From Sclerurus mexicanus (lineage: Eukaryota; Chordata; Aves; Passeriformes; Furnariidae): a DNA stretch of 64,000 nt. The number at the start of each line of letters is the position of its first letter. Position 1 is the stretch's first letter. Of the stretch, positions 11,426 through 26,400 are shown piece by piece. Location: contig VWZF01006071.1 in NCBI GenBank assembly GCA_013396755.1, forward strand, positions 133,150 through 197,149. Direction: 5' to 3'. A program made the translations under genes and the position numbers. The notes below the pieces were generated by a model. It was not told the origin of the DNA. It did no database searches and saw nothing but the letters and a program-made list of their open reading frames with translations.

Positions 11426-14400
11426 GTAAGTTACTGTGATTTGTTTTTTTGGCTTTATTTTGAATTGTCTTTTGCCACTTCCTTTATATTGTACAGAAAA
11501 TATTATTAGTGGAAGAGTAAATTGTAATTTTCGCAGTTTTAGGTTGACTAAATCTCAGTAATCACAAAATATGTTCTTGTTTAATTGTTGCCATTGAGTA
11601 ATTCTATGTAATTTTGGTATAAAATGCCAAAAAAATTTCAAATAAATAAGTGAAAAACTTGTGTATTTACTTCCTCTTTAAAATCTTTTAGATTCTAGAT
11701 TCTGTTATTTGTGAAAGGAAGGAATAACTTCAAAGGAAATTCAGTCTATTCATAATTTCTTCTAATGGGCTATGTTTGAATGTACGCTCTATTCAGTGCT
11801 CTCATTTTCTGTGAGATAGAAGAAGAGGCGAAAATCGGATGGTCGTATCCACTTATGGGAAAGGTCTTGTGGGGATTTTTTTGTTTGCTTTTTTTTGTTG
11901 TTTGTGTGTGGTTTGGTTTTTTTTTATTTTTTAATAAAAGGTGAAATGTGAGATATATACTCTTAATAGCACTTTCAAGAATTGGTAGGATTTTTACTCT
12001 GTTAGGTACCTGTAAAGGTTAGTTTTCTGCTTCAGAGGGTTGCAGTCTGAAAGGCAACTTAAAAAGTTGACTGGAAGTGTACAAACAAAACTGTATTTTA
12101 ATCAAAAGATAACTTTTTTTTATGACTCTACTGATTCTAAAATCAATCTGAAAGAGAATAAGAATAAACAGACCTGCCAAACAAACTTCAGGTTTAGTGG
12201 GAAAAAGAGTATTGCGTGGTTTGAAAATATTTACAACTTGATAGGATAGAAGAAAATTGTGCCCTTTAAGATATTGTAAAGCAAAACCTCTATGTAGTAA
12301 AGAACATCTAATACTACTTTTAGTAGTATATGTAATGATTATCAAATAGCATGGGAACGTTTTCCGCTTGTAATGTCACACTAACAATTGTAAATGCATT
12401 TTTATTCAGTTTTAAGTTGTTTAGTGATGGCTTCAGATCTCTTGTAAATGGAGCTTTAATGTAGCTGTCATTGATGTACTTGCAGTAATAACTGAAGATT
12501 TTATGGGTATAAACCTCTCTTATACAATTTTCATTTTGTAGTAACAATAAGACACTGGAAGCAATATTTTTCTGGGGGATTACTGCACTTTGAAGTTATT
12601 TGGTGTTTGGCCTTGGGTTATATGCATATGTTAAAGTGTACTGCCTTTTCATCTAGCAGTTTGACAATTTCACAGCTCATTCGCCTGGACTAGAACTTTT
12701 TATTTTCCCTGACTGCCAGATAAGGTTTTGTAGAAGTGGAAACAATGTGCACACCACATCCAGAATCTCTTTTTTTGACTCTTCTAACTTTGAAGGAATG
12801 CAGATAGAATATTCAGGCAATTTTCTCTAATACATATTCATGAACGAGCTGCTACAGTACATATCAAAGAATTTATGTATTGAAATAGAGGAAAATAAAG
12901 GAGAAAAGAAAAGGAGAAAAAAGAAAATGCAATAAACATTTAATGATAGTAAACATTAAACATGTGCAGTCCCAGGAGAGAAAAAGTCTGTATCAGATTC
13001 ACATGCACCTGCTGAAGTGGGTAGTATGTACACAGTGGGTTTTGAATATTAATAGAGATCAATATTAAAAGTTGCTCAATTTCACGTAAGTTATATGAAT
13101 GCTGAAAATTGGGGGTTTAGGGTTTTTTGTTTGGCTGGATTTTGTTTGTTTTTTCTTCTTTGCCTGCATGTCAATTTCCAGTTCCTCTAAACAAAGTCCA
13201 TGTGTAACTCAAATCTTCCTGGCAGCTTGCCTGATTACCTGTACTGGTACTGGGAAACTTGGAAGTTACACCTGCTGAAGAACTGTAGTTTGATATGTTG
13301 TAGTATAATACTTTTGGATCTTCTGGCTTCTTAGTTGGGAAGACACAAGTCAGCAGTATTAGCAGCTGGAATCTCCAAGTAGCACACAAAATAAGCAACT
13401 AGATAACCACATACAGGTCTCTTACAACAGTGTATAACAAGAGAATTCCATTGGAATTGTGTCAGATTTGGTACTTTGATTTGCTTCAACAAATTGGCAT
13501 ACACAGTTTATATATCCTTGAAGCAAGAAGGAAATGGTTTTCATGTAAGAGAAAAGACTTATTATTTCAAAAGGAGATGAAGGTCTGTTTCAAAGTTATG
13601 AAAGGTTTGTGAGCATGGTTGCTAGTTGGGGAAGTTGGGTTTTTGTGAGGTTTTTGTAATCGTGCTAGTAGTTCAGAGCCGTTTCAAAGCCTGATTTTTA
13701 TGAGAGGTCAAAGCCTGAATATTTCCAACCCTATAGAGAATGTGTATGTTGTCTTTTCCTCTTAAATGATGTGTCAGTTCCAAGTCACTGAATATACATT
13801 TATTAAGCAGTTCTTATATGTTCTTTGTCTTTTTCAGGACTATAGAACTGAATCTTTTAATCTTCTCGTAGAAGCTGTTCATTCTCTGTTCATTCTTGTG
13901 ATTTGTCATCTCAGTTTTTGCTCTATAATCACAAGAGTTTAACTACATAAGCAGAAAACACGATATCTTTTTTTGTGAATTGAGCCTCAGTCATATATAT
14001 ATATATGGAGCAAATCTTACTACTTAATAGCTCATAGAAATCTAAAGTTATAATCTTCTGAACGTGTTGTGGTTTTGTGACTTCTCTGTGGGTTTTTTTT
14101 CTCTTATTTAAAAATAGCTGTAAAATTATGTGCAGCTTGAAGTGTTGGTGAAAGAAAGAAGGCTGCAAAATGATGCCCTGTGTCAGTTAGTACTACTGTA
14201 ATATTGCTTTTTTGGCAAGGAGACAATGCCCCTGGATTTCCAAATTGTATTGTCTTCACATGGCTGTTCATTTAGAATATATCCATTGTGTCTTAAAATA
14301 AATTTGTATCTTATGACTTTCACTTTAATTTGTCTTGTTGCTAGTAGCCCTCAGAGAAGATGGCTACTAACTTCTCATTTAGCACTTTTGAGATGTGGCA

Positions 14401-17400
14401 TAACTTTTTCTGCTTATTTGAAGATTAGTTTCAAAAGGGTGAAGTCCAGTGAGAGTCAAGAAGAAATGCTTCAAAGTTTGTTACTCTGCTTTGAAAAAAT
14501 TGAACTAAGGAATTTCAAATGTGTCCCCTGGTTATTGCTCAGAGTGCAGAATGTCCATTCTGCCTATTCCGTGTAAATAAAAAAAATATAAAAATTTAAA
14601 AGTGAGGAAGGCTAGCAGTTTGAGATTATGGGAAGAAATCCTGTTAAATTAAATAGTCATCCCCGGGGGCAGGGATGGGGTAGGGAAGGTAAGTTTAGTT
14701 AGTAAAGTTTAGAGTGTTGATTTTTATTAAGGCAGTTGAATTTGTGCCACAGGATAAATTAGAAAGAATTAAACCCAGTGTCACAGATAACAATTAACTT
14801 TTCTATTGTCTTTTTTTTTTTCATAATGTACTGCAGCATTTCCATGGTATTTTATATAAAGTTTTGATACCTTGAAGACCTCTTTTGAAACAAAACCAAA
14901 ACTTCAAATCCAAACTGCACTTGCAAGAAATATGCAGATGACATCTGTTTACTTCAACGTTTTCACAGTACATTGTTTTTCATTTATAATATGCACAACT
15001 CATTCATGCTTCAACACTTGGAAAAGTTACAGTAATTATCAACCAGACCAGTTTAAGTTGCTGGACAAGTTCAGCCCTGTGAGAACCAACATCCTTGAGA
15101 AGGTAGACCTTTATCATGCTTAGGGTCAAATTTCCAGATTTATTCTCCAAGTGAATAGTTAATTTACTGTGGAGAACGGCATCAGGATTCACCTCAAAGA
15201 AGGTGATCTTTGTGTAAATCTTTCTCATTAGCACTCTACTTCTTTTTTTGAAGCTGTGATTCCTGTATTTTAGTGGCTTCATGGTCATGGTTGCACTGCA
15301 ATTAAAATTAGATTCAGATTAACATTTGAATCATTAAAGTTATTTCATTAATGAGAAATAACTTGCTGATTAATTGCTATCAGGAGTGTGTATAGTTAAA
15401 AAAGGAGGGAGATGGTGCCTCCATCTGTCTCAATTATCCAAATAGACTGTCTGCCTGTAATAGGGGGATAATATATTCCTAATGTGAAGATAATGTGGCC
15501 ACGTACTCAAAGCACAGGTCTGGCCTGTGCTTTCAAATATGGCATTCATTGGTTGTTATTTTTTATCCATCTGAAAAGTGGTTGTTGTAGCTACTTGCTT
15601 TCTGGAGGATTTTTTTAGAGTGCATTGATCCTCATATGAAGAATTGACGTATTAAGTGTTAGCTTTCAAGCATAGAAATGCAAATACTAAATGCTGCTTT
15701 TAGTGGTAATTCTCTCATAAAGTTAAATCGTTAGTAGTTTATTTTTCATCTAAAATTTTAAAGCCATATTCAGTTTGGATTTCTGTTTATTGTAAAAACA
15801 ATTTTATTTGCCTATGTAGATTTCATTAGGTGTTGAATGATAAACGGAAACTGTAGACTTGCTTCTGTGGTATACATTAATTAATGTAAACAAACAAACA
15901 AAGGCAAATTCTTACCATACTATATTCTTTAATATATTACACTGTACGGATTTAGAACTTTTTTTTTGATTGGTGGGAAAAATCACTAATGAAATAAAAA
16001 AAAATCTGAAACAACAGCCAATACCAACAATGGATATGTTTTTATTTAATATTGACTACAATATCAGTGACATTACTGTGGAGCAATGTCTTTCTCTGAG
16101 CTTAAGTGAGATCCAAATCAACAGATTTTGTGTATGTCATGGCTGAGTCAGGAGGACAGTATGAGAAGGGCAAGGTGAACTTGGTTGTGTTTCTTTAGTG
16201 TTGTAAAGCCCTACTGTATGTAATTTCTACTGTAACTTCCTAAGGCATGAAAGCTTATCTTCTATGTATGTATTTGTACCAACACCTGTTTAACTTTCTA
16301 CCCAGTTTTTGCAAAATCTGACAAAATGCCAAGCGTTTCAGAAATAGGCAGTGTCATAAAACCAGGCAGCTGCGTAAGAAAATTTATGATGTTGTTAGGT
16401 CCTGAGCTGAAGGAAAGGCAGATATTTTTGCATTCTTTTATTGAGCACTCTACAGGAAATGTAGATACAGAGTTAGGGAAAATCAGACTTTTTTAATTTA
16501 ACTGCTCAGAGAATTTAAGTTAGATTATATAAATTTATAAAAGGATAAAAATATCTATACTGTGAAAGTTAGTTCTGCCTGAATTTTATCTCCTTGAATC
16601 TAAGCATTTTGACAGGCCTGCAGGTTAATCAATAGATCTGGAAATTAATCACAGCTTCTATATTATGTCCAGGTAGAAAATCCATATAAGATAATTTGTG
16701 ACTTCCCCTGGCAAGGCATCTGAGTTCTTGAAGAGCAATGGTTGAATTTTGTAATGAAGGTACAAATATTAAAGTAATGAAATAGGTAGGTCAAATGACA
16801 GGAATTAATGCATTCTGTAACAAAACTTCATAGCCACATTTATGTTTAATAAGCTATTCTTAACTTTACTTAAAAAGCTTGGAGTCTAAAAATGTAAGAT
16901 TTAAAAGTAAGGATAAACAGCTTTTCAGAGAGTGTAGTGATTACTGTGTAGTAATCTGTTTATACTTGAATGATATTTCTTTGAAGTAGGTAGTGCATAG
17001 TATGTTGAATGCCAGTTTTCAGGTTCCAACTTCCCTGTTAATCATTTTAGAACTACTGGGATATCAATATTCAACTGCATGAGAAATTCAGTATTTCAAC
17101 GCAAGTCTTCCAAAACAGGGGTTTAGTACTTTTTAAGAGGATCACTTGTTTTGGAATGATCAGATTGTTTCAGAAATTTTCCATATAACTAGCCACAGTG
17201 AAAAGACGCTCCATTTCCAAGGCTATAATGGTATCACTGAACATTACTTCAAAACTATACTTTTAGAGAAAGCATATATAATCAAATTGAATGTTGATTT
17301 TGTAAAGTATTGCATTTTAAAACAGCAGGTAAAATGTTTCTTTTTATGAACATTCTAATAGATAATTCTATTGATATGGGTAGCTTATAAGATGTTGGAG

Positions 17401-20400
17401 TTCATTATGACAAAGGCTACTTTTTACCTATCTGTATGGTAATTGTGTGTGAATGAACTGCTTGAGTGAACCTACCTTAGCATTCTGACCAAGAGCATGC
17501 TTTTGAAGAAACTCTTCCCATTGTCCCCACGTAACTTTGCTTTGATTTGCCTCACAGATCACTCTCAGATTGTGTGAGCTGAACTAAGAGCAGAGTTAGT
17601 CCTAAGGAAGACCTTCTGCCAAAAGGCAGGACCATAGGCACATTGCCAGGGCTGATTGTTGCAGTAATTGTGCTAAGTTGTCAATTTAAAATGTGAATCC
17701 CAACTTCTCCTATATGTATGAATCCCATGGATCCAGAATGGAGCTAAGAGCACACAGAAGGTGGCTTTAGAGGTTTCTGGCAGCCAGTAAGGCAGCCTGT
17801 TTTGTAACAGGTGTCTTTGAAAAATGACAGCCAGGTAGAAGGAGGAGCAGAAGATGTTAAACTGTGTGTAACAGAAGGTTATTGTTGTAGAAAGTATGAT
17901 GGCAGTTGTTGGCCTTGGTGGCAGAAGTGAACCATGAAATAGAAGTCAGATAATGCCTGGTTTGCCTTGTCATTTTTGAATATTGCAATTTCTTTGCAGA
18001 AAAATTAATTTTTAATAAATTTTTTGGAATTAAATATCTGCAGATTGTATCTTTGTTCATCTGATCACTACTTTTGATTTATTAATTTAATGCTGATTGT
18101 GCATACATTTTCTCTGCTCTGAAATACAGTTTGCCTTTACCTGTCCAGTGAGTATGGTTGTGATTAGAGCTTTTGCTTTCTTAGTAATAGTTTACTGTAC
18201 TTTTCTGAACATGTCTGTCAGAAAGTAGTATTTCACTATTGCAAACTATTTAAAATTGATTGCAAGGAAAGGAGGAAATAGGGATAAACCTCAGACAGGT
18301 TAGTAGATTAAATGATTTTCTTCAGTGCTTAGTTTGGAATTGTTTCTTTATCTGTGGTTTATTTCAAGTTTTAAAGTAATGTAGCATGCTCTTTGAACCT
18401 AATTGAAAAAGAGTTGTTTGATATAACCTTAATGTTCAGGTTTTGATTTGCCCTTATTTAATCATGGTTTATATATTGTATTTGTGTCAGTTTGTATTGC
18501 ATTGTATTTGCTTATATTCAGTGAGTTCTGTAGTAATAGTTGTGTAAACGTACACTTTGTTATCAATGGAACCAAGTCTCACCTTTTTCAAAAGGTGTTG
18601 GGGTTGTAGCAACAGCAGTCCCTGGACTGATTAACCTGGACGATCTGGGTAGTCCTGATATTTGACACATTTAAAGGCCTCTTCTAGAAGCTGCTGACAA
18701 GATAGGCTATCAGTCATGTGATATCACTTCTCAGTAGTTATTTGCTGTTTGCCAAAGGGGGACATTAAGCACTGAACAAAGCAAAACTTTTGGTAAATCA
18801 TATTAAATCAGTGTTGTATCTGTGTTGTTTCCCTAAGCTTAAGCTTAGGGAAATATTTTTATTCTAGACTCTCCTAAAGCTGGGGACTACAACTGTGAAA
18901 CTATGAGGCTTGTTTTCTAGCATGAAAACTCTACGACCTTGCATTGCTAGTATCGTTTTCACTCTTCCTTCCAGCAGTGACTGTTAAACTGATCACAGTC
19001 TCTTTTTGTTTTTCACATGAGATCTGAATATCTTTATTGTTGGCAGGCATGTGACTATTAATTTAGCTGAAAGTATTCTGTTGATTTCTTATTTGGATGA
19101 TTGCTTTGCATTTCCTCCTTGATTTCTCCTACCCTCATTTGATCTTTCTGCATAATCCAACATAAACTAGTGAATAGAGATAGATATACACACTATTTGT
19201 AAAAATAATAATAATTTCCCACATCATTGATGTAACTTTCTCCATTTCTGTGATGTTTGTGAATTATACAGATGCAACTTCGTTGTTAGAGTGACTTATT
19301 TAAAATATTCTGTTTGCCATCATTACTCACATTGCTGACAAGGAGAAATGTAACTGGGTCATCCTATTTTTATTATTATATTAACTGAAATTTTCTGGTT
19401 TTTAGTTAAGGGATATTTCCTCTAAGCCAATAAATTATACAGTTAATTTGGCTGAAGCAATACTAAAGTGCAGCTGAATACAGCTTGGTTTGTGTGTCTC
19501 TTTATGCTCCTGTTGCTAAAGAAAAAATGTATGATGTTTGTTCTTGATTCTTCCAAAAATTATGACAAGTAATTTTTAAAAAATAATTTTGAATAAGATG
19601 AGATTTGGTTCGGGTCCTTTTCAACACCTGTGAAAATACTCATACAACAGCAATTACTTTCGTTATGCTTGGGTGTATATGTTCCCATGCTTTTCTCCCT
19701 CCTGCCCTGTTTTGATGCTGTGACTGGTGGACAGGTTTCCACCTGCTGCTCTCCCAGACAGAGGCATCTTCGAAGCTCTGACGGTGTAGTAAAAATACTT
19801 AGCACTAGGTCTCCTATTCAAGTCAGTGTTCCATTTTTTAAGAGTAAATGGAAAATTTCAGAAAATAGAGCAACAGTGATTATAATGAATTCTCTCCAAA
19901 ACAGCAAAGTAAAGTTTTAGCTACATATTGAGGAAACATACAATGTTACATGGATTTTTTTTAAAACTGGTAACTCTGTTGGTGTCCGTAAAGGGAATTC
20001 TAGCTGGAAAATTGCTTTGAAGTTTCAATAAACAGCATAAAATGGAAAATGTACAATGTGGATGAGTATTGTGTTTACTTTAAAATGTTCCATTCTAGCA
20101 ATCAGAATTATTAGTTAAATGTATTTGTTCATTCTGCTTTTTCACTGGAGGTACTAGCAAGAATAAAATTCTTCTTGGAGGTCATATATATTGCTTTCAC
20201 AATTTACCTTCCATGGAATACTGAAAATAATTTGAAAACGTGGAATTCCCTTAATCTACCTCAAATAGATCTATATTGTAAGTAGAAAAAACTAGTTCAA
20301 TTGGAAGGGACCAACAGTGATCATCTAGTCCAGTTCCTGACTACTTCAGGGCTGACCAAAAGTTAAAGCATGTTATCAAGGGCATTGTCCAAATGCTTCT

Positions 20401-23400
20401 TAAACACTGACAGGCTTGGGGCATCGACCATCTCTCTAGGAAGCCTGTTCCAGTGTTTGACCATGCTCTCAGTAAAGAAGTGCTTCTTAATGTCCAGTCT
20501 GATCCTCCCTGGTGCAGCTATGAACCATTTCCACATGTCCTCTCACTGTATCCTCTCCATTCCCCCTCCTCAGGAAGCTGTACAGAGCAATGAGGTCAAC
20601 CCTCAACCTCCTTTTCTCTAAACTTGATAAGCCCAAAGTCCTTGACCACCCCTCACAGGACATTCCCTCCAGCCCTTTCACCAGCTTTGTTGCCCTCCAC
20701 TGGACACATTCAGGGACCTTCACATGCTTCTTAAAGCATGGGGCCCAGAACTGCACAAAGCACTCCAAGGGAGGCTGCCCCAATGCTGGAGAGAGTAGGA
20801 TAGTCACTCCTTTTGCCCAGCTGGTGATGCTGTGTTTGATGAACCCCAGGATGGGGTTTGGCCTCTCGCTGCCCTGGCTCACACTGCTGACTCTGGGGGT
20901 GCTGTCTGCCAGCACCCCCTGATTCCTCTCTGCAGGGCTGCTTTCCAGCCACTTCTCTTCCAGTTTATACTTGTGCCTGGCATTACTTCATCCCAGGTGC
21001 GGAATCTGACTTTCAGATTTGTTAAATTACAATTAATCATGGCCCAGTGTTCCAATCTGTCTAGATCCCTCTGCAAAGCCTCATGTCCTCAAGACAGTCA
21101 ACAGCATTTCCCAGTTTGGTATCATCAGCAAACTAGCTAATGGTGCATTTGACTCCTGCATACAGGTCATTGATGAATATATGGAACAGAGCTGGCCCTA
21201 GGATTGAGCCCTGAGGAATACTGCTGGTGACTGAATACCAGCCAGATGTAGCCCCATTCACTACAATCCTGCAGCCAGTTTTTCACCCAGTGCACTGTGA
21301 ACTTGCTCATCCCACAGCTGGAGAACTTGTCCAGAAGGATGCTGTGAGGTACAGTATCGAAAGCCTTACTAAAATACAGAAAAACTATGTCCATCACCTT
21401 CCCTTCATCCTAGGGTCAACTCGGTGGTTGACCCTATCATAGAAGGAGATAGAATTAGTTAAATAGCCCTTTCCCTTTGAGAACCCATGTTGACTGTGCC
21501 TGATGATGGCATTATAAACTCATAGTTTGCATACTTTTTCATTAAAATAATTAAAGCTGGGTAATAATTTCCATACAATAATGTGGGATGGTATTTTAAC
21601 TGAGATTTTGCTAACTTGAAAATATGAAAATCTAAATGCTCTAAATTAAAAAGAAACACAGATTAATTTAGTAAAAGTTTTAGTGTTATGCTTTTGGTAT
21701 GTTTTGTTACTGAGCTGAAAAAGCTTTTTAACTGCTAAGCATGGAGGTTAAAGTGCTCTTTTTGGTTAGAATTGAAGTCAGATTTCCTTCAGTACTTGAG
21801 AAGAATGGCTGACAGATTTCCATGCAATGAATTATGAATTGATTTGCATAAATTTGAACTATAAATTTGAACATGCTAAAAAGTCAAGATGACAAATGGT
21901 TATTTAAAGTAACCAGAGAGCTCAAGTCTTTTCTGTCAGTTGAGACTCAATGAATATAAAAATCTGTATTATTTTCAGAAATAATTGTCTGGGCGGTTAG
22001 ATAATCAGAGCATCAAACAGTGATACTTCCTGACAAAATATTGGCCTGTAATTTTTAAATGTTTAAGCATCAGACAACAAAGCTGTCATAAAATAGGTCT
22101 AATGTAATCTTTATATGGAACATCTAGATGGCTCTTCTCAATCGAAACCACGTATTGTTTAGTGACTTGAACTTTTTCTTCTTCCTCATTTAGAAACTTA
22201 GTGCAAGGCCTGAATTTCACCCTTTACATCTGTATGAAGAATATTTTATATTCACTACACTGCTTTTTTTTTGTTGCGACTGATCTGTTAGTAACTGATT
22301 TTTAGCTTTGTAATATGGCCTTTTTATTTTAAACTTCAAAATAGTAACTTTTCATTACTGTAAAGGAAAAAGTAATAATTAAGAATTGGAAGCATATGTC
22401 TGTCTGTGCTGTCTGTACCTCTTCCTTTCATGGAGGTTTTTGTCAATAACAGGGAGAAAGGGAAGGAGATTGTGCTACTTAGTAGTATCAATGTAGCACT
22501 AATAATAACCTGGTGCTATTGGGTGATACTCTCTTTTTATGGATCAGACCCCTAAGGAAATTCAAGCTTGTCACTACCTTGGTTGTATAATTCTGCTTCA
22601 GTGTTTTCTGTTATATTGTAAGTCAGGACTGTTTAAATATTAGTTAAATGTTGTCCTCCTATCACAGAGAGATTTGAATCAATTGTTTGGCATGTTGTAC
22701 GTTTGTCAAGTATGCTTTTTAGTGCAGACAGAAGAAAACTCTACAGCTTTTTGCAAAACCACTGTAATATTTGGATACTTGCATGAAGTGGAAAAAGTCT
22801 GTTTTTCTGTTATTTTCATCAACTTCTTCCTAAGTTGATTTATGCCTTAAAATGAGGTCTTAAATGGAGGTTTCTGGGGGTAGCCTTGTAAAACAACACT
22901 TAGTCTTCTATTCAGAGCTTTCTTTTTGCCTTGAAAAATGCTTTTTTAAAGCTTGGATTTAAAGCTGTGTGATTCTGAGAGGGTTACTTTGTGAATTACA
23001 GGTTTTTGAAAAAGTCGTATGGGTTGCTGTGAATGAGAGAATAATGCAGCTTTTGGATATTAGTTTCATGATTAGGATAACTTTTCTAGGAAAACTGTTT
23101 ACATCTCATTCAGTCTACTGTACTATAACAAATTTTGTTGTTATGTTTGCATGACTTATGTCTGTTATGAGACACTGCTCCAAGACAGATTTGAATGTTT
23201 TTTATGAATATGTGTCTCACATTAAAACTTACTAACTGGGTATATTTTCTTTTCTTGTTAGTACCTCTACCAAAAGACTTGAATTCATTAATGATCCTGC
23301 TCAACCATCTGTAAAGAGCATGTTTTTATAGTATGAAACAACTATATATTATGCTCTGTCAGAGCATAATCAACCTGTATGTTGATTTGTTTAACTTGTT

Positions 23401-26400
23401 GATTGTATACTCCTATTTCTCAATTCTGCTACTGTTTTCGCTCTTTTTGAGCTAGCAGCCTGTTATGCTCATCAGTCTTCTCCAGAGAATTTCCATTTTA
23501 TCCATCTGTAAAATGGACACACATGTTTTTGTCTTATGACACTTGACACGCCATGGAAACAGGCACTTTGAATATATTAGTAAAATTTATTTTTTTTTAA
23601 TAATATGGTGTTCATTAAAATCTAACTCACTTGTAGACTTTTCATAGGTCTGCACTGTCACTGTGCTGAAAAAGGATTTTAAACTGCAGTTAAGATTGTA
23701 AGGAGAAATTGAGTATCACATGTTCACATTGACAGAAATCATGCTGTGAGATACTGTTTCTTCAGTGGTCATTGCAGTCATTTTCATTTTTAGTTTTTCC
23801 TGTGAAATTTTATATGGAGGTAGCGTCTCATGATACTTTGAAAACATTCACTTACATCAGCATAAAAAAGCAACAAAAAAGGCAACTAAAAACAGTCAAC
23901 AAAGCCTCCAAGCCCCACTGTGTCACAAAATTCCTAGGGTTTTTTAAAGAGTTGTTCTTAATTAATCATAGTAAGGCAACATATCCTCCAGCCTGGTATT
24001 TTGCAAGCGTATCTGACAGTACTTGCTTTTATTATGAGTGTATACTCACTGATAATTCTCTTTTGCTTAATTGAGTATCTCTAGCAAATCACTTCAAGAA
24101 ATTATATAATGCTACTGAAGAAGATTTATAAGCATGTTCTCTTTCAGCCACCTTCCTCTTTTGAAAAAAATCTATTACCCTTCAGTTTTATTTAGAATGA
24201 AGGGCTCACCATCATCTTTAACATAACACATAAAATAAGTTTTTACTGCCTCCTCTTCTGTCCTGGTTAGTTTTAGTAAACCACTCCCTAATTCATATGT
24301 CAAGAAAAAATATTAATATGAACCTGTCAACATCTGTTGAAACAGTTTTCGTATATGTGGAAAAGGAAATTAATCAGAGAGACAAACGCTCTTGAAAGGA
24401 AGGAAATTTTGTTTAAGGGTTTTGGGGCAGCTTTAATTCAGTTCCGTTGTTCAATAGCAGTGTAGGACATGCAGTCCTATTTTTGATGTTTATCATCAGT
24501 TGCTCCATGAAAGACTTGGACCTGCTAAACTCTTAACTTGGCAGATAATGAAGAGGAAACTAGCTACATCGGGGGGAAAATGCAGTATTAACCTTGAAAA
24601 CATGGTTATATATATTCTGGTACTGATTGTCATCTGATTATGCAAACTTATTTCAGCAAATATGTGCAACTAATATCGACATAAATTATTGAGGAAATAA
24701 AGCTAATGATAGAACTTACATGCTTAATTTTTTTTTGTTTTCATTATTTGGCTTATTTTTTCTGTATATCAGTTGCATCATCGTTATCATCATCATAATA
24801 GTATTTCTTTTTCCTATCTTTTTTATGCTTTCAACTGTAAGTCCATGGTAAGATGGATACTATTTGAAGGCTTCCCTGCCCCCTTGCATTCTTGTTTCAA
24901 TAATGGGTAAAAAATCTAATTAAATTCATAATTTTCAGTTTGGTCACTGAAAATAGATTTTTGTTTTCTTCTGAAGTGGAGTGCAAGAAACAAATGATTA
25001 CGGACCAGTTCTTATACTGGGTTTGCAGCTTTTCCCACAGGACATCGTCAAGATATCCCCACTCCTTTTGTTCCTCTCCCTGCACACCCTGCTTCTTGTT
25101 TTCATCTGCCAGTAGATAAATGGGGTCAGGGACTGCTAAAGGTCAGCTTAAAAGAGGTAAGTTTCCATGAGGAAGCTTGCAGATAACTTGAGGTAACTTG
25201 TGAAAAATTGTTGTAGGGATGAATAGGGTGTCTTGCTATATGTGGTAGGGGACAGGCTTCCTGAGAGAGTCATAAAAGGAGCAGTTTATTTTACAGTCTG
25301 AGCCTTCAGATTTTTGTTGGCTGCAGATTTAGAAAATTTGAATAAAATTTCCCCTTGTGTCGTACAGCTGTGTAATCCCTAGGGATTGTTAAATTCTGAT
25401 TTTTTTTAGTTTTGAAAATACCAGACTAAATGGTCTGTTTTCCAAATCACAAGAAGTATTTTCATGATTCAAAGCAAGACCTAAGACTTGTTCTACCAAT
25501 AAGTATTCGGTGGTTTTTCCTTCCTCTGAGAGCTTATTTTTGTCATCGGTTACTTGAGAAGATACCCAGCATCTACAAGCTAAAAAATAATAGTTCTAGA
25601 AGAAATCACTAATTATGAAGTAATTAGGTTGGAAGCACCTCAAGAGATCATTCAGTCTTCTGCTTAAAGCAGGACTAAGGTCAAACATGATCAAGTTGCA
25701 GATGGCCTTATCCAGTCTGGTTTTGGAAATCTTTCAGTAGTAGAGTTTATATGTTTTCCCAGGGCAATGAGTTCCAGTGCTTATCTGCTCTCAGTGAGAA
25801 GAATTTGTGTCCAGCTCAAATTTCCCTCATTAAATCATGTGAAGATTGCTAGTTGCTCTGTCAGTGTACAGACCTCAAGTATCTTTCTCCCTGATTGCCT
25901 CTGTTTCACACTTAAAAGTCCTATTTCTACTTAGCCTTTCCTTGAGGAGAAGCTGTGCTGTGCCTTTTGATCATCTTTCCTTTCTGAAGAAAGGAATCTA
26001 TACAGATCTACTGTATACTTTCTGATAGTCCATCTTTGGTATAATATTACAGGTCAGCCATAAAGACACTTTGGGATTTAGTTTTTTTAAGTATTAGTTT
26101 TATTTTAATGTTTCAGAGATTTTGTAAGGATTAAAAAGTTCTATATAAATGTAATGTTCTTATCAGACTGAGTTAATGCAGCTGTCCTGATGACCTCCTG
26201 TAGTTGGTGAATATTCTGTCTATTTCTGAAAATATTCTGTTTGAAAATTAATTCAGTTAATTATTCATAAATCAACATTTAAAATGTTTTTTTCTGTATA
26301 TTTTGCTGTGCAATTGAAGTTAATGTATGAGACTGCTAATGTTGCTTTAACACAGCTGCCAAATTATGCACTGTTTTACCTGTATGATATTAGACTGTAC

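Noticed and set aside
20487..21397. Minus-strand open frames as host genes
   Set aside because: They are broken parts of a CR1 retrotransposon ORF2, including the SKAFDTV reverse-transcriptase motif.
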